Shown here: in pieces, positions 51,857 to 61,676 of the stretch
How positions within the stretch are numbered: position 1 is the first letter of the stretch
Layout of the letters: each line of letters begins with the position of its first letter
Source of the DNA: Betaproteobacteria bacterium
GTDB taxonomy: Bacteria; Pseudomonadota; Gammaproteobacteria; Burkholderiales; Casimicrobiaceae
NCBI GenBank assembly: GCA_016717855.1
Contig: JADKEV010000024.1
Location: 1-64,000, forward strand
Reading direction: 5' to 3'
DNA: 64,000 nucleotides
Made by a program: the position numbers and the translations under genes
The notes under the pieces: generated by a model
Database searches by the model: none
Told to the model about the DNA's origin: nothing
What the model saw: the letters and a program-made list of their open reading frames with translations, nothing else

Positions 51857-52332
51857 CAGTGTTCTCGGTCGTCCTCGTGCACCCGGAGATTCCGCCCAAC
51901 ACCGGCAACGTGATCCGGCTGTGCGCCAATACCGGGGCGGCGCTGCATCTGGTGGAGCCGCTGGGCTTTCCGCTGGATGACGCGAAAATGCGCCGCGCCG
52001 GGCTCGACTACCACGAGTTCGCGGCGCTCAGCGTGCATCGCGACTGGTCGGCGTGCCGGGCAGCGCTGGCCGCGACCGCCCCTGAACGCTGGTTCGCCGC
52101 GACGACGTCCGCCTCCCAGTTCGCGAGCGGACAGGCGTACCGCCCCGGCGACGTCTTCGTGTTCGGGCGCGAAACCGCCGGCCTGCCGCCCGGCGTACTA
52201 TCGGAATTCCCCGCCACGCAACGCATACGTGTCCCCATGCTGGAAACCTCGCGCAGCCTGAACCTGTCGAACACCGTCGCCGTCGTGGTCTATGAAGCGT
52301 GGCGGCAGCAAGGCTTCGCCGGCGCCGTTTGA
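51853..52332 (+). CDS. trmL: tRNA (cytidine(34)-2'-O)-methyltransferase
   Basis: A 159-aa SPOUT-class (trefoil knot) enzyme that methylates the wobble ribose of tRNA-Leu. VLVHPEIPPNTGNVIRLCANTG is the motif 1 signature, DVFVFGRETAGLP motif 2, and RSLNLSNTVAVVVYEAWRQ motif 3 forming the knot with SAM. GTG 51853 overlaps the comF stop; GTG 51859 is also possible. Length agrees with TrmL (about 155 aa). Confidence 0.93.
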   Translation: MTVFSVVLVHPEIPPNTGNVIRLCANTGAALHLVEPLGFPLDDAKMRRAGLDYHEFAALSVHRDWSACRAALAATAPERWFAATTSASQFASGQAYRPGDVFVFGRETAGLPPGVLSEFPATQRIRVPMLETSRSLNLSNTVAVVVYEAWRQQGFAGAV

Positions 52333-52407
52333 ACGGCAGCCGATTCCGGCAGGTCACCGGCCGCAGGAAAACCGTGCCTTGAACCGGCCATTCCAGATGC
52401 CCCATCG

Positions 52408-53085
52408 ATGACCAACAAGAAGAAACAGATCAGCGCGCCGGCCGCCAACGGGGCGGACCTCGAACGCGCATTACGCCATTACGACGGGCTCGCGCCGAAC
52501 TACGACTACGCGACCCGGCGGATCGACGGCGTCCGGGCGCGCGCCATCGCGGCGCTGCGGCTGCGGCCGGGCGATGTCGTGCTCGACGCCGGCTGTGGCA
52601 CCGGTTTTTGTTTCCGGATGATCGAAGACGCGATCGGCCCCATCGGCCGCCTGATCGGAATCGAGCCGTCGCCGGCCATGCTGGCCCGCGCCCGCGGCCG
52701 CGTCGAAGACGCGGGCTGGAACAATGTCACGCTGCTCAACGCCAGCGGCGAAGCGGCGCGGCTGCCCGCGGCGCCCACCGCCATCCTGTTCAGCTACACC
52801 CACGACCTGATCCGGTCGCGCCCGGGCCTCGCCAACCTGTTTTGGCAGTCGCGGCCGGGCTCGCGCATCGCTGCGGCCGGCACGCAGTTGTTCCCGCGCT
52901 GGTTTTTCCCCGGCAACTGGTACCTGCATTACTCCCATCGCGGCTACATCACCAACTTCGAAAGTTTCGACGCGCCGTGGCGGATACTCGGCGAGCATCT
53001 TGACGGATTCACGGTCAGCCGCCAGTTTCCCGGCGAGCGTTACCTGGCGAGCGGCACGCTGCGGGCCGCCGAAGCCGGCGCCTGA
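52408..53085 (+). CDS. Class I SAM-dependent methyltransferase
   Basis: A 225-aa methyltransferase. The SAM loop is VVLDAGCGTGFCFRMIE with IGIEPSPAMLARARGR as motif post-I. The YDGLAPNYDYATRRIDGVR start resembles the UbiE/MraW-like group, but the later FPRWFFPGNWYLHYSHRGYITNFESFDAPWR stretch is that of lipid- or phospholipid-type methyltransferases. The substrate is unknown. It is followed by a TlpA-like gene. Confidence 0.82.
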   Translation: MTNKKKQISAPAANGADLERALRHYDGLAPNYDYATRRIDGVRARAIAALRLRPGDVVLDAGCGTGFCFRMIEDAIGPIGRLIGIEPSPAMLARARGRVEDAGWNNVTLLNASGEAARLPAAPTAILFSYTHDLIRSRPGLANLFWQSRPGSRIAAAGTQLFPRWFFPGNWYLHYSHRGYITNFESFDAPWRILGEHLDGFTVSRQFPGERYLASGTLRAAEAGA

Positions 53086-53186
53086 CCGCACTGGCGTCCG
53101 CGCCGACCGGCGGGACGCTGGCGGGCGCCGTGGATTGTGGCATTCTACGGTCGCGGTGGTTCAAGCGTTCCTTGCCGTTTCATTCG

Positions 53187-53714
53187 ATGAAATCCCCTGC
53201 CATGCACAGACACGCCGTCAGCCTGTTGTTCATCCTCGCCCTGCTGGTCAGCGTCCCGGCGCGCGCCGGAAGCGACCTCAAGCCCTGGACCGGCGGGCCG
53301 ACGCCACAGCTGTCGCTGCGCGACCTCGCCGGCCAACCGGTCAGCCTGGCCGATCTCAAGGGCAAGGTGGTCCTGGTGAACTTCTGGGCGACCTGGTGCG
53401 CGCCGTGCATCGAGGAAATGCCGTCGATGCAGCGCCTGCGGGACAAGCTCGGCCTGGCCGGATTCGAGGTCCTCGCCGTGAATTTTCAGGAAGGCGCCGC
53501 GAGGATCGGCGACTTCCTGAAAAAGCGCCCGCTCCAGCTCACCATCCTGCGGGACCATGACGGGACCGCCCGCACCGCCTGGGGCGTGCGCGTCTTCCCC
53601 ACCAGCTTCGTCATCGACACCGACCAGCGCATCCGCTACACGGTGACCGGCGACGTCGACTGGACTTCACCGAAGGTCGAAGGCCAGATCCGGGCGCTGC
53701 TGCCGAAATCCTGA
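53187..53714 (+). CDS. TlpA/ResA-like periplasmic thiol-disulfide protein
   Basis: About 175 aa with a signal peptide (SLLFILALLVSVPARAG). The thioredoxin fold carries the active site NFWATWCAPCIEEMPSMQ, and FPTSFVIDTDQRI is the cis-proline loop. The WCAPC dithiol suggests a reductant for cytochrome c maturation or a similar task. Starts at 53187 or 53202 are both possible; the second gives a tidier signal peptide. No ccm genes are adjacent. Confidence 0.85.
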   Translation: MKSPAMHRHAVSLLFILALLVSVPARAGSDLKPWTGGPTPQLSLRDLAGQPVSLADLKGKVVLVNFWATWCAPCIEEMPSMQRLRDKLGLAGFEVLAVNFQEGAARIGDFLKKRPLQLTILRDHDGTARTAWGVRVFPTSFVIDTDQRIRYTVTGDVDWTSPKVEGQIRALLPKS

Positions 53715-53732
53715 GTACTGCCGCCGGGCCGC

Positions 53733-54080
53733 TTACTTCTGCTTCGCGCTCCCGTTCTCGTTGGCCGCGCGCAGCGCGGCGCCCCACGCCAGCTTCGACC
53801 ACTCCACCATCGCGTCCGCGCTGTCGAAGACGTCCTCGGGTGCGGCGAAATAGCTGAACGAGACGGGCTTGCCGCGCTGGATGTAGCGGAAGGGTTCGAG
53901 CCCTCGCGCCTCGAACCGCGCGCGGGTCTCGCCATCGGCCTTGAAGTAGAGCGCGTCATCGATAATCAGCGCGAACATCAGGCCGTCGCGAAAAACACCG
54001 TGCCCGCCGAACATCGCACGTATCGTCACCGATCCGAAACCGGCCATCTGCTCCCCGACAAAGTCCGCGAATTCGTGCAT
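53733..54080 (-). CDS. TfoX/Sxy N-terminal domain protein
   Basis: A 115-aa stand-alone TfoX N-terminal domain. VTIRAMFGGHGVFRDGLMFALII is the characteristic RxMFGGxG start, with LYFKADGETRARFEARG and FSYFAAPEDV following. In gamma-proteobacteria the two-domain protein helps CRP at competence promoters, but single-domain forms are common and of unknown role. The tail is Lys/Asn-rich. It is convergent with the TlpA-like gene, 18 bases apart. Confidence 0.87.
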   Translation of the reverse strand: MHEFADFVGEQMAGFGSVTIRAMFGGHGVFRDGLMFALIIDDALYFKADGETRARFEARGLEPFRYIQRGKPVSFSYFAAPEDVFDSADAMVEWSKLAWGAALRAANENGSAKQK

Positions 54081-54137
54081 CGGCTCTTGCGCCCGTTCAT
54101 TCCCCCAGGTACGAAAATCATACCTCGACCGGCGAAT

Positions 54138-55283
54138 TCATGGTGCGCGGGGAACGCCCTTGAGCAGCCGGCCCAGCTGTTCGGCCGTATCGGCCAGCAG
54201 GCCCGGCGAATCGGCGATGGCCTGGGCCAGCGTCATCGGACCGAAGACCAGCGAGAAACAGCCGGCGAAAGTCCCGCCCAGCGCCGGCAGTGCCGCGCGC
54301 TCGATGCCCCCCGAGAGCAGCGTCGCGGGCACGCCCCGCAGCGCCGCACGCCGCGCCACGACTTGCGGGGTCTTGCCCAGCAGCGTCTGCAAGTCGCTAC
54401 GGCCTTCGCCGGTGATCAGCCAGTCCGCGCCGGCGAGCGCGGCGTCGAGCCCCAGCAGGTCCGCGATGACCTCGGCCCCGGAGCGGAACTCGGCCCCGAG
54501 CAATTGCAGCGCGAAGCCCAGGCCGCCGGCCGCGCCGGCGCCAGGGTTGTCCGCGGCGCGCCGTCCCACCGCCGCTTCGGCGAGGCGCGCGAAGCCGGCG
54601 ATCGCGCCGTCGTAGTGCTCTTGGAGCTCGGGCGTCACGCCCTTTTGCGGACCGAAAATCGCGGTCGCCCCGCGCGCCCCGGTCAGCGGGTTGTTGACGT
54701 CGGACATGATGGTGATGCGGCTGGCGGCAAGGCGCGGTTCCAGCGCCGACACGTCGACCCGCCGCACTTGCGCCAGCGCCTCCGGCCGGGGCGGGATTGC
54801 GCGCTCGTCGTCGCCGAGCAGGCGCGCGCCGAGCCCGGCGAGCAGGCCGGCGCCGCCGTCGTTGGTCGAACTGCCGCCCAGCCCGATCAGGAAATCGCGG
54901 ATGCCCAGGTCGAGCGCATGGCGGATCAACTCGCCTACGCCTTGCGTCGAGCGCTCGCCGACCGGCGCGGCCATGCCGGCAGGATCGGTGATGCCGACGA
55001 CCTGCGCGATCTCGATCACCGCCAGCGGCCGCCCGTCGCGTTCGACGATGCCGACTGCCGCCGCGATCGCGTGCCCGGCCGCGCCGCCGACCCTCGCGAT
55101 CCGCCGCTCCCCGCCCGCGCTCAAGACCGCGTCCAGCGTGCCTTCGCCGCCATCGGCCATCGGCACCAGCACGCACGCCGCGTCCGGCCAGACCCGATGC
55201 AGCCCGGTTTCGATCGCGCGCGCAACGGCGATCGCGGACAGCGAGCCCTTGAACGAATCGGGGGCGATGACGATCTTGTTCAT
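54138..55283 (-). CDS. Glycerate 2-kinase, GlxK/GarK family
   Basis: A 381-aa type I glycerate kinase making 2-phosphoglycerate from glycerate. IAPDSFKGSLSAIAVARAI at the N terminus, PMADGGEGTLDAVL near residue 45, and IGLGGSSTNDGGAGLLAGLG (about 130) are family signatures, with TGARGATAIFGPQKG later. It fits entry of C2/C3 hydroxy acids into glycolysis. The TfoX gene lies 57 bases downstream, and the Sua5 gene lies 88 bases upstream on the same strand. Confidence 0.93.
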   Translation of the reverse strand: MNKIVIAPDSFKGSLSAIAVARAIETGLHRVWPDAACVLVPMADGGEGTLDAVLSAGGERRIARVGGAAGHAIAAAVGIVERDGRPLAVIEIAQVVGITDPAGMAAPVGERSTQGVGELIRHALDLGIRDFLIGLGGSSTNDGGAGLLAGLGARLLGDDERAIPPRPEALAQVRRVDVSALEPRLAASRITIMSDVNNPLTGARGATAIFGPQKGVTPELQEHYDGAIAGFARLAEAAVGRRAADNPGAGAAGGLGFALQLLGAEFRSGAEVIADLLGLDAALAGADWLITGEGRSDLQTLLGKTPQVVARRAALRGVPATLLSGGIERAALPALGGTFAGCFSLVFGPMTLAQAIADSPGLLADTAEQLGRLLKGVPRAP

Positions 55284-55371
55284 CGCCGCGCGCGCCTCGC
55301 GCAGCGCCCGACCTGCCGGCCGCGGCCCGCGCCGATGCGCGGTTGCAGAGCGTCGCCCGCGCTCGCCGCCA

Positions 55372-56355
55372 TCAGCGTTGCTCCCGGTGCGTCGCGCGGG
55401 TCAGCCTGTCGTTGACCGCAAGCCAGTCGACCGCCGCGGGCGGTTCCTCGACCAGGATCAGGTCCATGCCCGCCGCATCGAGCAGGCGCAACTCCGCATA
55501 CAGCACGCGCGCGTACGACGACCACTCCGGGCCGGCCTGCCGCCAGACTCCCTTGAAATCGTCGAAGCGCACGGCGCTGCGGGCCAGCACGCCGACCCTC
55601 CGGCCGGCGCGCGCGGCGGTGCGATAGGCCTGCGCGATCGCGAACGGCTTGACGAGCTGCGTCTCGGTCTTCGGCGCGTAGTGCGACGGCAGGCCGCCGG
55701 AGACCCGCGGCGACCTCGCGGTCTGCGGCAGCGGCGCGTAGCCCAGGACTTCGGCCAGCTGCGTGGTCGACACGCCCCCCGGGCGCAACAGGACCGCGGC
55801 GCCGCGGGTGAAGTCGATGATGGTCGACTCGATGCCGACGTCGCACGGGCCGCCGTCGAGGATCAGCGGCAATTCGTCGCCGAACTCGTCCGCGACATGC
55901 TGCGCGGTCGTCGGGCTGACGCGGCCGAAGCGGTTGGCCGAGGGCGCCGCGATGCCGCCGCCGAATTCGCGCAGCAGGCGCTGCGCCAGTTTGTGGCTGG
56001 GGAAGCGCAGGCCCACCTTGCCCTGCCCGCCGGTCACCACATCGGGCACGTGTACGCTCTTGGGCAGGATCAGGGTCAGCGGGCCTGGGGTGAACTTCTC
56101 GATCAGGAGCCGCGCGGCGGGCGGTATGCGGCGGGCCCAGCGATCGAGGTCGGCGGTCGAGGCCAGGTGGACGATGACCGGATGATTCGCCGGGCGCCCC
56201 TTGATCGCGAACAGCTTGACCACCGCCTGCGCATTGGCGGCATCCGCGCCCAGCCCATAGACCGTCTCGGTTGGAAAGCCGACCAGTTCGCCCGCGCGCA
56301 GCCGCTGCACGGCCAGCGCGACGGCGTCGGTCGACGGCGCGCGAATAGTGGTCAA
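55372..56355 (-). CDS. L-threonylcarbamoyladenylate synthase, Sua5 type
   Basis: A 327-aa enzyme that makes threonylcarbamoyl-AMP from threonine, bicarbonate and ATP for the t6A37 modification of tRNA. The YrdC domain has GFPTETVYGLGADAANAQAV, KGRPANHPVIVHL and GIAAPSANRFGRVSPT. The C-terminal Sua5 domain (about 210-320) contains SGGLPSHYAPKTE. It is essential in most bacteria, and the long form is common in the betaproteobacteria. Confidence 0.93.
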   Translation of the reverse strand: MTTIRAPSTDAVALAVQRLRAGELVGFPTETVYGLGADAANAQAVVKLFAIKGRPANHPVIVHLASTADLDRWARRIPPAARLLIEKFTPGPLTLILPKSVHVPDVVTGGQGKVGLRFPSHKLAQRLLREFGGGIAAPSANRFGRVSPTTAQHVADEFGDELPLILDGGPCDVGIESTIIDFTRGAAVLLRPGGVSTTQLAEVLGYAPLPQTARSPRVSGGLPSHYAPKTETQLVKPFAIAQAYRTAARAGRRVGVLARSAVRFDDFKGVWRQAGPEWSSYARVLYAELRLLDAAGMDLILVEEPPAAVDWLAVNDRLTRATHREQR

Positions 56356-56383
56356 GAGCGCAGCTCCACAACGTATTGCATGT

Positions 56384-57253
56384 TCAATAGATCCTCGCTT
56401 GGCCCGCCGGCCTGGTCTTGAAGCGCTTGTGCACCCAGTAGTACTGCTCGGGCATTTCCCGCACGCGTGCCTCGATGAACTCGTTCATGCGCCGCGTGTC
56501 GGCCTCGATGTCGCCGGTCGGGAAGTCTTCCCACGCCGGATAGAACTTCGCGGCATAGCCTTCGCCGTCGGGCAACTGGCGCGTGACGACGGGCACGACG
56601 CGCGCGCGGCTGACCTGCGCCAGGCGGGCGAGCGCGGGAACCGTCGCCGTCGTCACCCCGAAGAATGGCACGAAAATCGACTCGCGCGGCCCGAAGTCCA
56701 TGTCGGGCAGATAGTAGAACGCGAAGCCGTCGCGCAACGCGCGCACGACCGGCCGGATGCCGTCCTGCCGGGAAATGAGCACCGGGTCGCCGAAACGCTC
56801 GCGGCCGTGCCGCATCGCCGCGTCGAGCGCCGGGTTCTTCTGCTTGCCGTACATCGACGCGGTGCGCCACGCGATCGCCACGCGCACCCCGCCCATGTCC
56901 AGCCCGACGAAGTGCGGCGCGAGCAGCAGCACGGGGCGTCCCCGCACCGCTTCGAAGTGTTCGACCTCCTCCAGGCGCACGAACTGCGTCACGCGTTCCA
57001 GCGGCGCATACCACATCACGGCGCGCTCCATGATGGCGCGGCCCAGCGCCGAGAAGTGCCGGCGGGCGAGCGCGATACGCTCCGCCTCGGTGAGGCCGGG
57101 AAAGCACAGCCGCAGGTTGGTCAGCACGACCTTGCGCCGCGGCACGGCGAGCCGGTAACCCAGCCAGCCGATGCCGCGCCCGAGGCGCGCGATCGCGCCG
57201 GCCGGCAACCACTGCGCCAGCCAGATCAGGCCGAGTGCGAGACGCGTGAGCAT
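56384..57253 (-). CDS. Lipid A late acyltransferase, LpxL/HtrB family (first copy)
   Basis: A 289-aa inner-membrane acyltransferase that adds a secondary acyl chain to lipid A. The N-terminal helix MLTRLALGLIWLAQWLPAG is followed by the H-x4-D catalytic pair in APHFVGLDMGG (about residue 120), SRQDGIRPVVRAL and FYYLPDMDFGPRESIFVPFFG. The C terminus has YYWVHKRFKTRP, the LpxL ending. ATG 57253 is preferred over the upstream 57301. It is followed by the Sua5 gene and preceded by a paralogue. Confidence 0.92.
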   Translation of the reverse strand: MLTRLALGLIWLAQWLPAGAIARLGRGIGWLGYRLAVPRRKVVLTNLRLCFPGLTEAERIALARRHFSALGRAIMERAVMWYAPLERVTQFVRLEEVEHFEAVRGRPVLLLAPHFVGLDMGGVRVAIAWRTASMYGKQKNPALDAAMRHGRERFGDPVLISRQDGIRPVVRALRDGFAFYYLPDMDFGPRESIFVPFFGVTTATVPALARLAQVSRARVVPVVTRQLPDGEGYAAKFYPAWEDFPTGDIEADTRRMNEFIEARVREMPEQYYWVHKRFKTRPAGQARIY

Positions 57254-57347
57254 GGCGAATGGTGCGGCAGCCTTGGACAGGTCGTCACTAGGGCGCGGCA
57301 AGGGAAATTCGCCGCAGTGACCAGCCGGCGATTGTACCGTCCGCCGG

Positions 57348-58264
57348 TCAACTGTCGGCGCGCGCGGGTTGCACCGGCGGCCGTTGGGCCGGCGGCGGCG
57401 CTCCGGACGGCGCCTTGAACCGGTTGTACGACCACAGGTATTGCTCGGGACACCGGCGGATGATCGTCTCCTGAAATTCGTTCAGCGCGCGCGCGGCCGC
57501 TGTGTCGTCTGCCGGCAGCGGCGCGCGCAGCGGATGAAAGCTAAGCTCGAATCCCGCCGCATCGGGCAACCGCCTGCAGCACATGACCACGACCGCCGCG
57601 CCCGTCGCCTGCTGGAGCCTGCCGATCAGCGTTGTCGTATAGGCGGGGCGCCCGAAAAAGTCGGCCATGACCCCATGGCCTTTCGCGGGCACCTGGTCGG
57701 GCAGGAGGCCGATCGCTTCCCCTTCTTCAGCGCCTGCAGCAGCGCGCGCACGCCGCGCGTGTCCGCGGTCGTCAGCCGGGCCTGCCCCTGCGCGCGGGCA
57801 TGGCGCAGCACCGGGTCCAGCCAGGCGATCCGCGGCCGGCGGTACATGATGGTGATCTTCATGTTCTGCGCCAGGAACTGCCCCGCGACCTCGAAGGCGC
57901 CCAGATGCGAGGTGAGAAACATCACGCCCTTGCCGGCGGCGAACAGCGGTTGCACGGCATCCCAGGTCGCGTCCAGCCGGACCCTGGTCATCATGTCCTC
58001 GACGCGCCCGAACCACAGCGGGAGTATTTCCATCATGCCCTTGCCCAGCTCGACCGCGCAGGCACGCGCGAAGCGCTCCACCGCAATGTCGCTCTCGCCC
58101 GCGATCCGCGCGCCGCGCACGTTGTCGACGATCCGCGCGCGCATCCCGGCAGACCGGGCGTAGACGAGGCGGCCGCCGGCCGCGCCGATCTTGTGCAGCC
58201 AGCGGAAGGGCAGCCGTGCGACGATCCGCAGCACGACCACGGCCAGCCATGACCCGAAGGGCAT
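57348..58264 (-). CDS. Lipid A late acyltransferase, LpxL family (second copy, frameshifted)
   Basis: About 305 aa once repaired. The N-terminal part (MPFGSWLAVVVLRIVARLPF, then TSHLGAFEVAGQFLAQN with the H-x4-E pair) is in one frame. At 57719-57722 the minus strand has four G where five are needed, in AAGAAGGGGAAGCG. The correct frame then gives LKKGEAIGLLPDQVPAKGHGV and ends in EQYLWSYNRFKAP. Loss of one base in a homopolymer suggests sequencing error. It is divergent from metK, with 148 bases between. Confidence 0.85.
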
Positions 58265-58370
58265 CGCGTTCAAGCCAGGCGGCCGCCCCGACGCGCCGCC
58301 GGCGCGGGCAATCCGGGCTGGCGGCCGGGCCGCGCGCGCGGCGCGGACCGGAACGCTTGCGATCTTTGGT

Positions 58371-58376
58371 AGAATC
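58371..58376 (+). promoter_or_regulatory. Candidate -10 box upstream of metK
   Basis: TAGAAT at 58371-58376 matches five of six consensus bases, 36 bases before the metK ATG. No good -35 lies at the right distance; TTGCGA at 58358 is too close. No SAM- or SAH-riboswitch-like fold was recognised in the leader. Confidence 0.3.
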
Positions 58377-58412
58377 CGGCGGTTATCTTGAGCAAAGTCA
58401 GGCAACCCATCA

Positions 58413-59585
<1,173 letters not shown>

Positions 59586-59683
59586 GCGGTCTGCTGCGCT
59601 TTTCGCCACAACCGCGTCGTGCGCAACCGGATGGCGGGGCCGTGGATGCGCCGCGCAATGCGGCTTGCTGTATCCTAATGCCT

Positions 59684-59698
59684 TATGCAAATTGCATA
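59684..59698. promoter_or_regulatory. Small palindrome before the second propeller gene
   Basis: TATGCAA-A-TTGCATA, two 7-base arms around one base, ends ten bases before the ATG at 59708 and overlaps its ribosome-binding site (AGGAG). It may be a repressor site or a translational hairpin; the AT richness is unusual for this region. Confidence 0.4.
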
Positions 59699-59707
59699 GG
59701 AGTCGTC

Positions 59708-61174
59708 ATGCTGACCCATGCGCGCTGGACACGTGTGCTGCTGCTCGCGCTCATGCTCAATGGCCATGCCGGGGCCGCGGCGCTGACCCCCATCGCCCTG
59801 CCCGGTATCGCCGACTCCGTCATCGCGCTCCCCGGCGGCGACCTGCTTTTCAACGACACCCACGGACCGACGCTGTCGCGGTATGTGCCCGCCACCGGCG
59901 AGGTGATCGAGATCCCGATGCTCACGCCCCAGACGCGCAACGCGGTGCTTGGCGCCGACGGCCGCGTCTGGTTCACCATCGACAGCACGCGGCAGATCGG
60001 CCGCTACGCGCTGTTGTCCGGCCTGCTGGACCTGTTCCCGTTGCCTGACAACGTCAGCGGGAGTTTCGGCGGCATCGTGCTCGGGCTTGACGGCAGCCTC
60101 TGGGCCACCGCAACGGAATCGAACCGGATCCTGCGCATCCTGCCTACCGGCCTGATGAGCACGTACGACCTGCCCAGCTTCGATCCACGGCCCATCGGCA
60201 TCGCCCAGGGGCCGGACGGCAACATCTGGTTTGCCGAACGCAATGCGAAGAAGATCGGCCGCATCACGCCGACGGGCACGGTCACCGAGTTCGCGGTGCC
60301 CCCGCTGCTGGTCACCGGCCCGGCGCAGATCGTGCGCGGCAACGACGGCGGCCTGTGGTTCGCGACCGACGACGGCTTCGGCCGCGTGGCGACCAACGGC
60401 GTCATCACCGTGTTCCCGACGGGCCCGCAAACGGCCAGCGGGCGGCTGGTGCTCGCCCCCGACGGCACGCTGTGGCTCGCCACCGGCGACGGCGGCGTCA
60501 TCCAGTTCACGCCGCCCTCGGGCATCACGCGGCTGAAGCTCTGGGACCCGCCGGCGCAAAGCGCGGGCATGCTCTTCGACGCCGCGGGCAACCTGTACGT
60601 CACCGACGCGTCGTTGCGCCAGTTCGGCCGCGCAGCCAGGCTGGCCGGCGCCGGCGCGACGCCCGGGGATGCGGCGGTGATCGAGTTCTACAACAGCATC
60701 CTGAACCATTACTTCATCACGGCGAGCGCGGAAGAGGCGGCGGGCATCGACGCGGGCACGGCCGGACCCGGCTGGTCGCGGACCGGTGAGACCTGGGCCG
60801 CGTGGCTGGGCGGCCCGCTGCCCGGCGCCACCGAAGTCTGCCGCTTCTATGGCAACGCGGCCGTGAGCCCGCTCACCGGGCAGCGGCTGGGGCCGAACTC
60901 GCACTTCTACACGTTTCAGGGACCCGAATGCGAGCAGGTCAAGAACGATCCGGGCTGGGTGTACGAGGCGCCCAACAAGTACTTCACCGTGCAGCCGTTG
61001 GCGGGGCAATGTCCCGCCGGGACCCTGCCGGTCTTGCGCGCCTACAACAAGCGCTTTGCGCAGAACGATTCGAATCACCGCTACACGGTCAGGCAGGCAA
61101 TTTACGACCAGATGACGGCCCAGGGCTGGCAAGGCGAAGGGGTCGTCATGTGCACGGCCACGGCTGCGCCGTAG
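59708..61174 (+). CDS. Secreted beta-propeller (Vgb/NHL-like) protein with C-terminal DUF5648-like module
   Basis: A 488-aa exported protein. The signal peptide ends near GHAGAA. The propeller blades repeat LGADGRVWFTID, LGLDGSLWATATE, QGPDGNIWFAERN, RGNDGGLWFATDD and LAPDGTLWLATGD, as in virginiamycin-B-lyase-like proteins. The catalytic histidines of Vgb were not confirmed. From about residue 320 the DUF5648-like module begins (VIEFYNSILNHYFITA, GPGWSRTG, VCRFYG, GPNSHFYT, VLRAYNKRF). It has the same architecture as the 12016 product. Confidence 0.8.
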   Translation: MLTHARWTRVLLLALMLNGHAGAAALTPIALPGIADSVIALPGGDLLFNDTHGPTLSRYVPATGEVIEIPMLTPQTRNAVLGADGRVWFTIDSTRQIGRYALLSGLLDLFPLPDNVSGSFGGIVLGLDGSLWATATESNRILRILPTGLMSTYDLPSFDPRPIGIAQGPDGNIWFAERNAKKIGRITPTGTVTEFAVPPLLVTGPAQIVRGNDGGLWFATDDGFGRVATNGVITVFPTGPQTASGRLVLAPDGTLWLATGDGGVIQFTPPSGITRLKLWDPPAQSAGMLFDAAGNLYVTDASLRQFGRAARLAGAGATPGDAAVIEFYNSILNHYFITASAEEAAGIDAGTAGPGWSRTGETWAAWLGGPLPGATEVCRFYGNAAVSPLTGQRLGPNSHFYTFQGPECEQVKNDPGWVYEAPNKYFTVQPLAGQCPAGTLPVLRAYNKRFAQNDSNHRYTVRQAIYDQMTAQGWQGEGVVMCTATAAP

Positions 61175-61211
61175 GCGTGCTGCCGGTTTGCCGGCGCGCC
61201 GCGCGGGAGCG

Positions 61212-61241
61212 AAAAAAAGCCGGTCGACGCGGCGACCGGCT
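61212..61241 (-). terminator. Intrinsic terminator after the cytochrome c gene
   Basis: On the minus strand AGCCGGTCG pairs with CGACCGGCT (61233-61241 with 61218-61226) around a 6-base loop, followed by seven T. It lies 20 bases past the cytochrome c stop codon and may also stop the convergent propeller gene less efficiently. Confidence 0.88.
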
Positions 61242-61260
61242 CATTTCTCCAGAGACCGGA

Positions 61261-61590
61261 TTACTTCAGGCTCAACACCCAGGCCACCAGCGTCTTGATG
61301 TCCGCGTCCGCGACCTGTGCGTTCGGGGGCATCGGCACCGGGCCCCACACGCCCGAGCCGCCGGCCTTGACCTTGGCGGCCAGCTTGGTCGCGGCGTCCT
61401 TGTCCGCCTTGTACTTGGCGGCGACTTCCTTGTACGCCGGGCCGATGATCTTCTTGTCGACGTTGTGGCAGGCGATGCAGCCGGACTTCTGGGCCAGCGC
61501 TTCGGCGGCCTTGGCGTCCACTTTGGCTTGCGCGAAAGCGCCGCCGGCAACCATCAAGCCCGAGGCGAGCAATGCAATTTGCAACTTCAT
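61261..61590 (-). CDS. Class I c-type cytochrome (c551/c552-like)
   Basis: A 109-aa periplasmic electron carrier with a signal peptide (LLASGLMVAGGAFAQA). The single heme site is SGCIACHNVD (C38, C41, H42), and the axial methionine is probably M87 in GPVPMPPN. The length and motif PMPPN fit cytochrome c551/c552 of denitrifiers and aerobes. It could donate electrons to the caa3-type oxidase encoded earlier. Start 61590 is chosen by the signal peptide. Confidence 0.93.
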   Translation of the reverse strand: MKLQIALLASGLMVAGGAFAQAKVDAKAAEALAQKSGCIACHNVDKKIIGPAYKEVAAKYKADKDAATKLAAKVKAGGSGVWGPVPMPPNAQVADADIKTLVAWVLSLK

Positions 61591-61676
61591 GAAAACTCCT
61601 GATCGTGAGGGATGAAAAAAAGTCCGGCGTGGATGATAACGGATACGCCTGGATACCGCCAGCAATCCGGTAACGC

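Noticed and set aside
58265..58412. A SAM or SAH riboswitch before metK
   Set aside because: The leader is short and I could not fold a recognisable riboswitch core; only a lone -10-like TAGAAT is seen.
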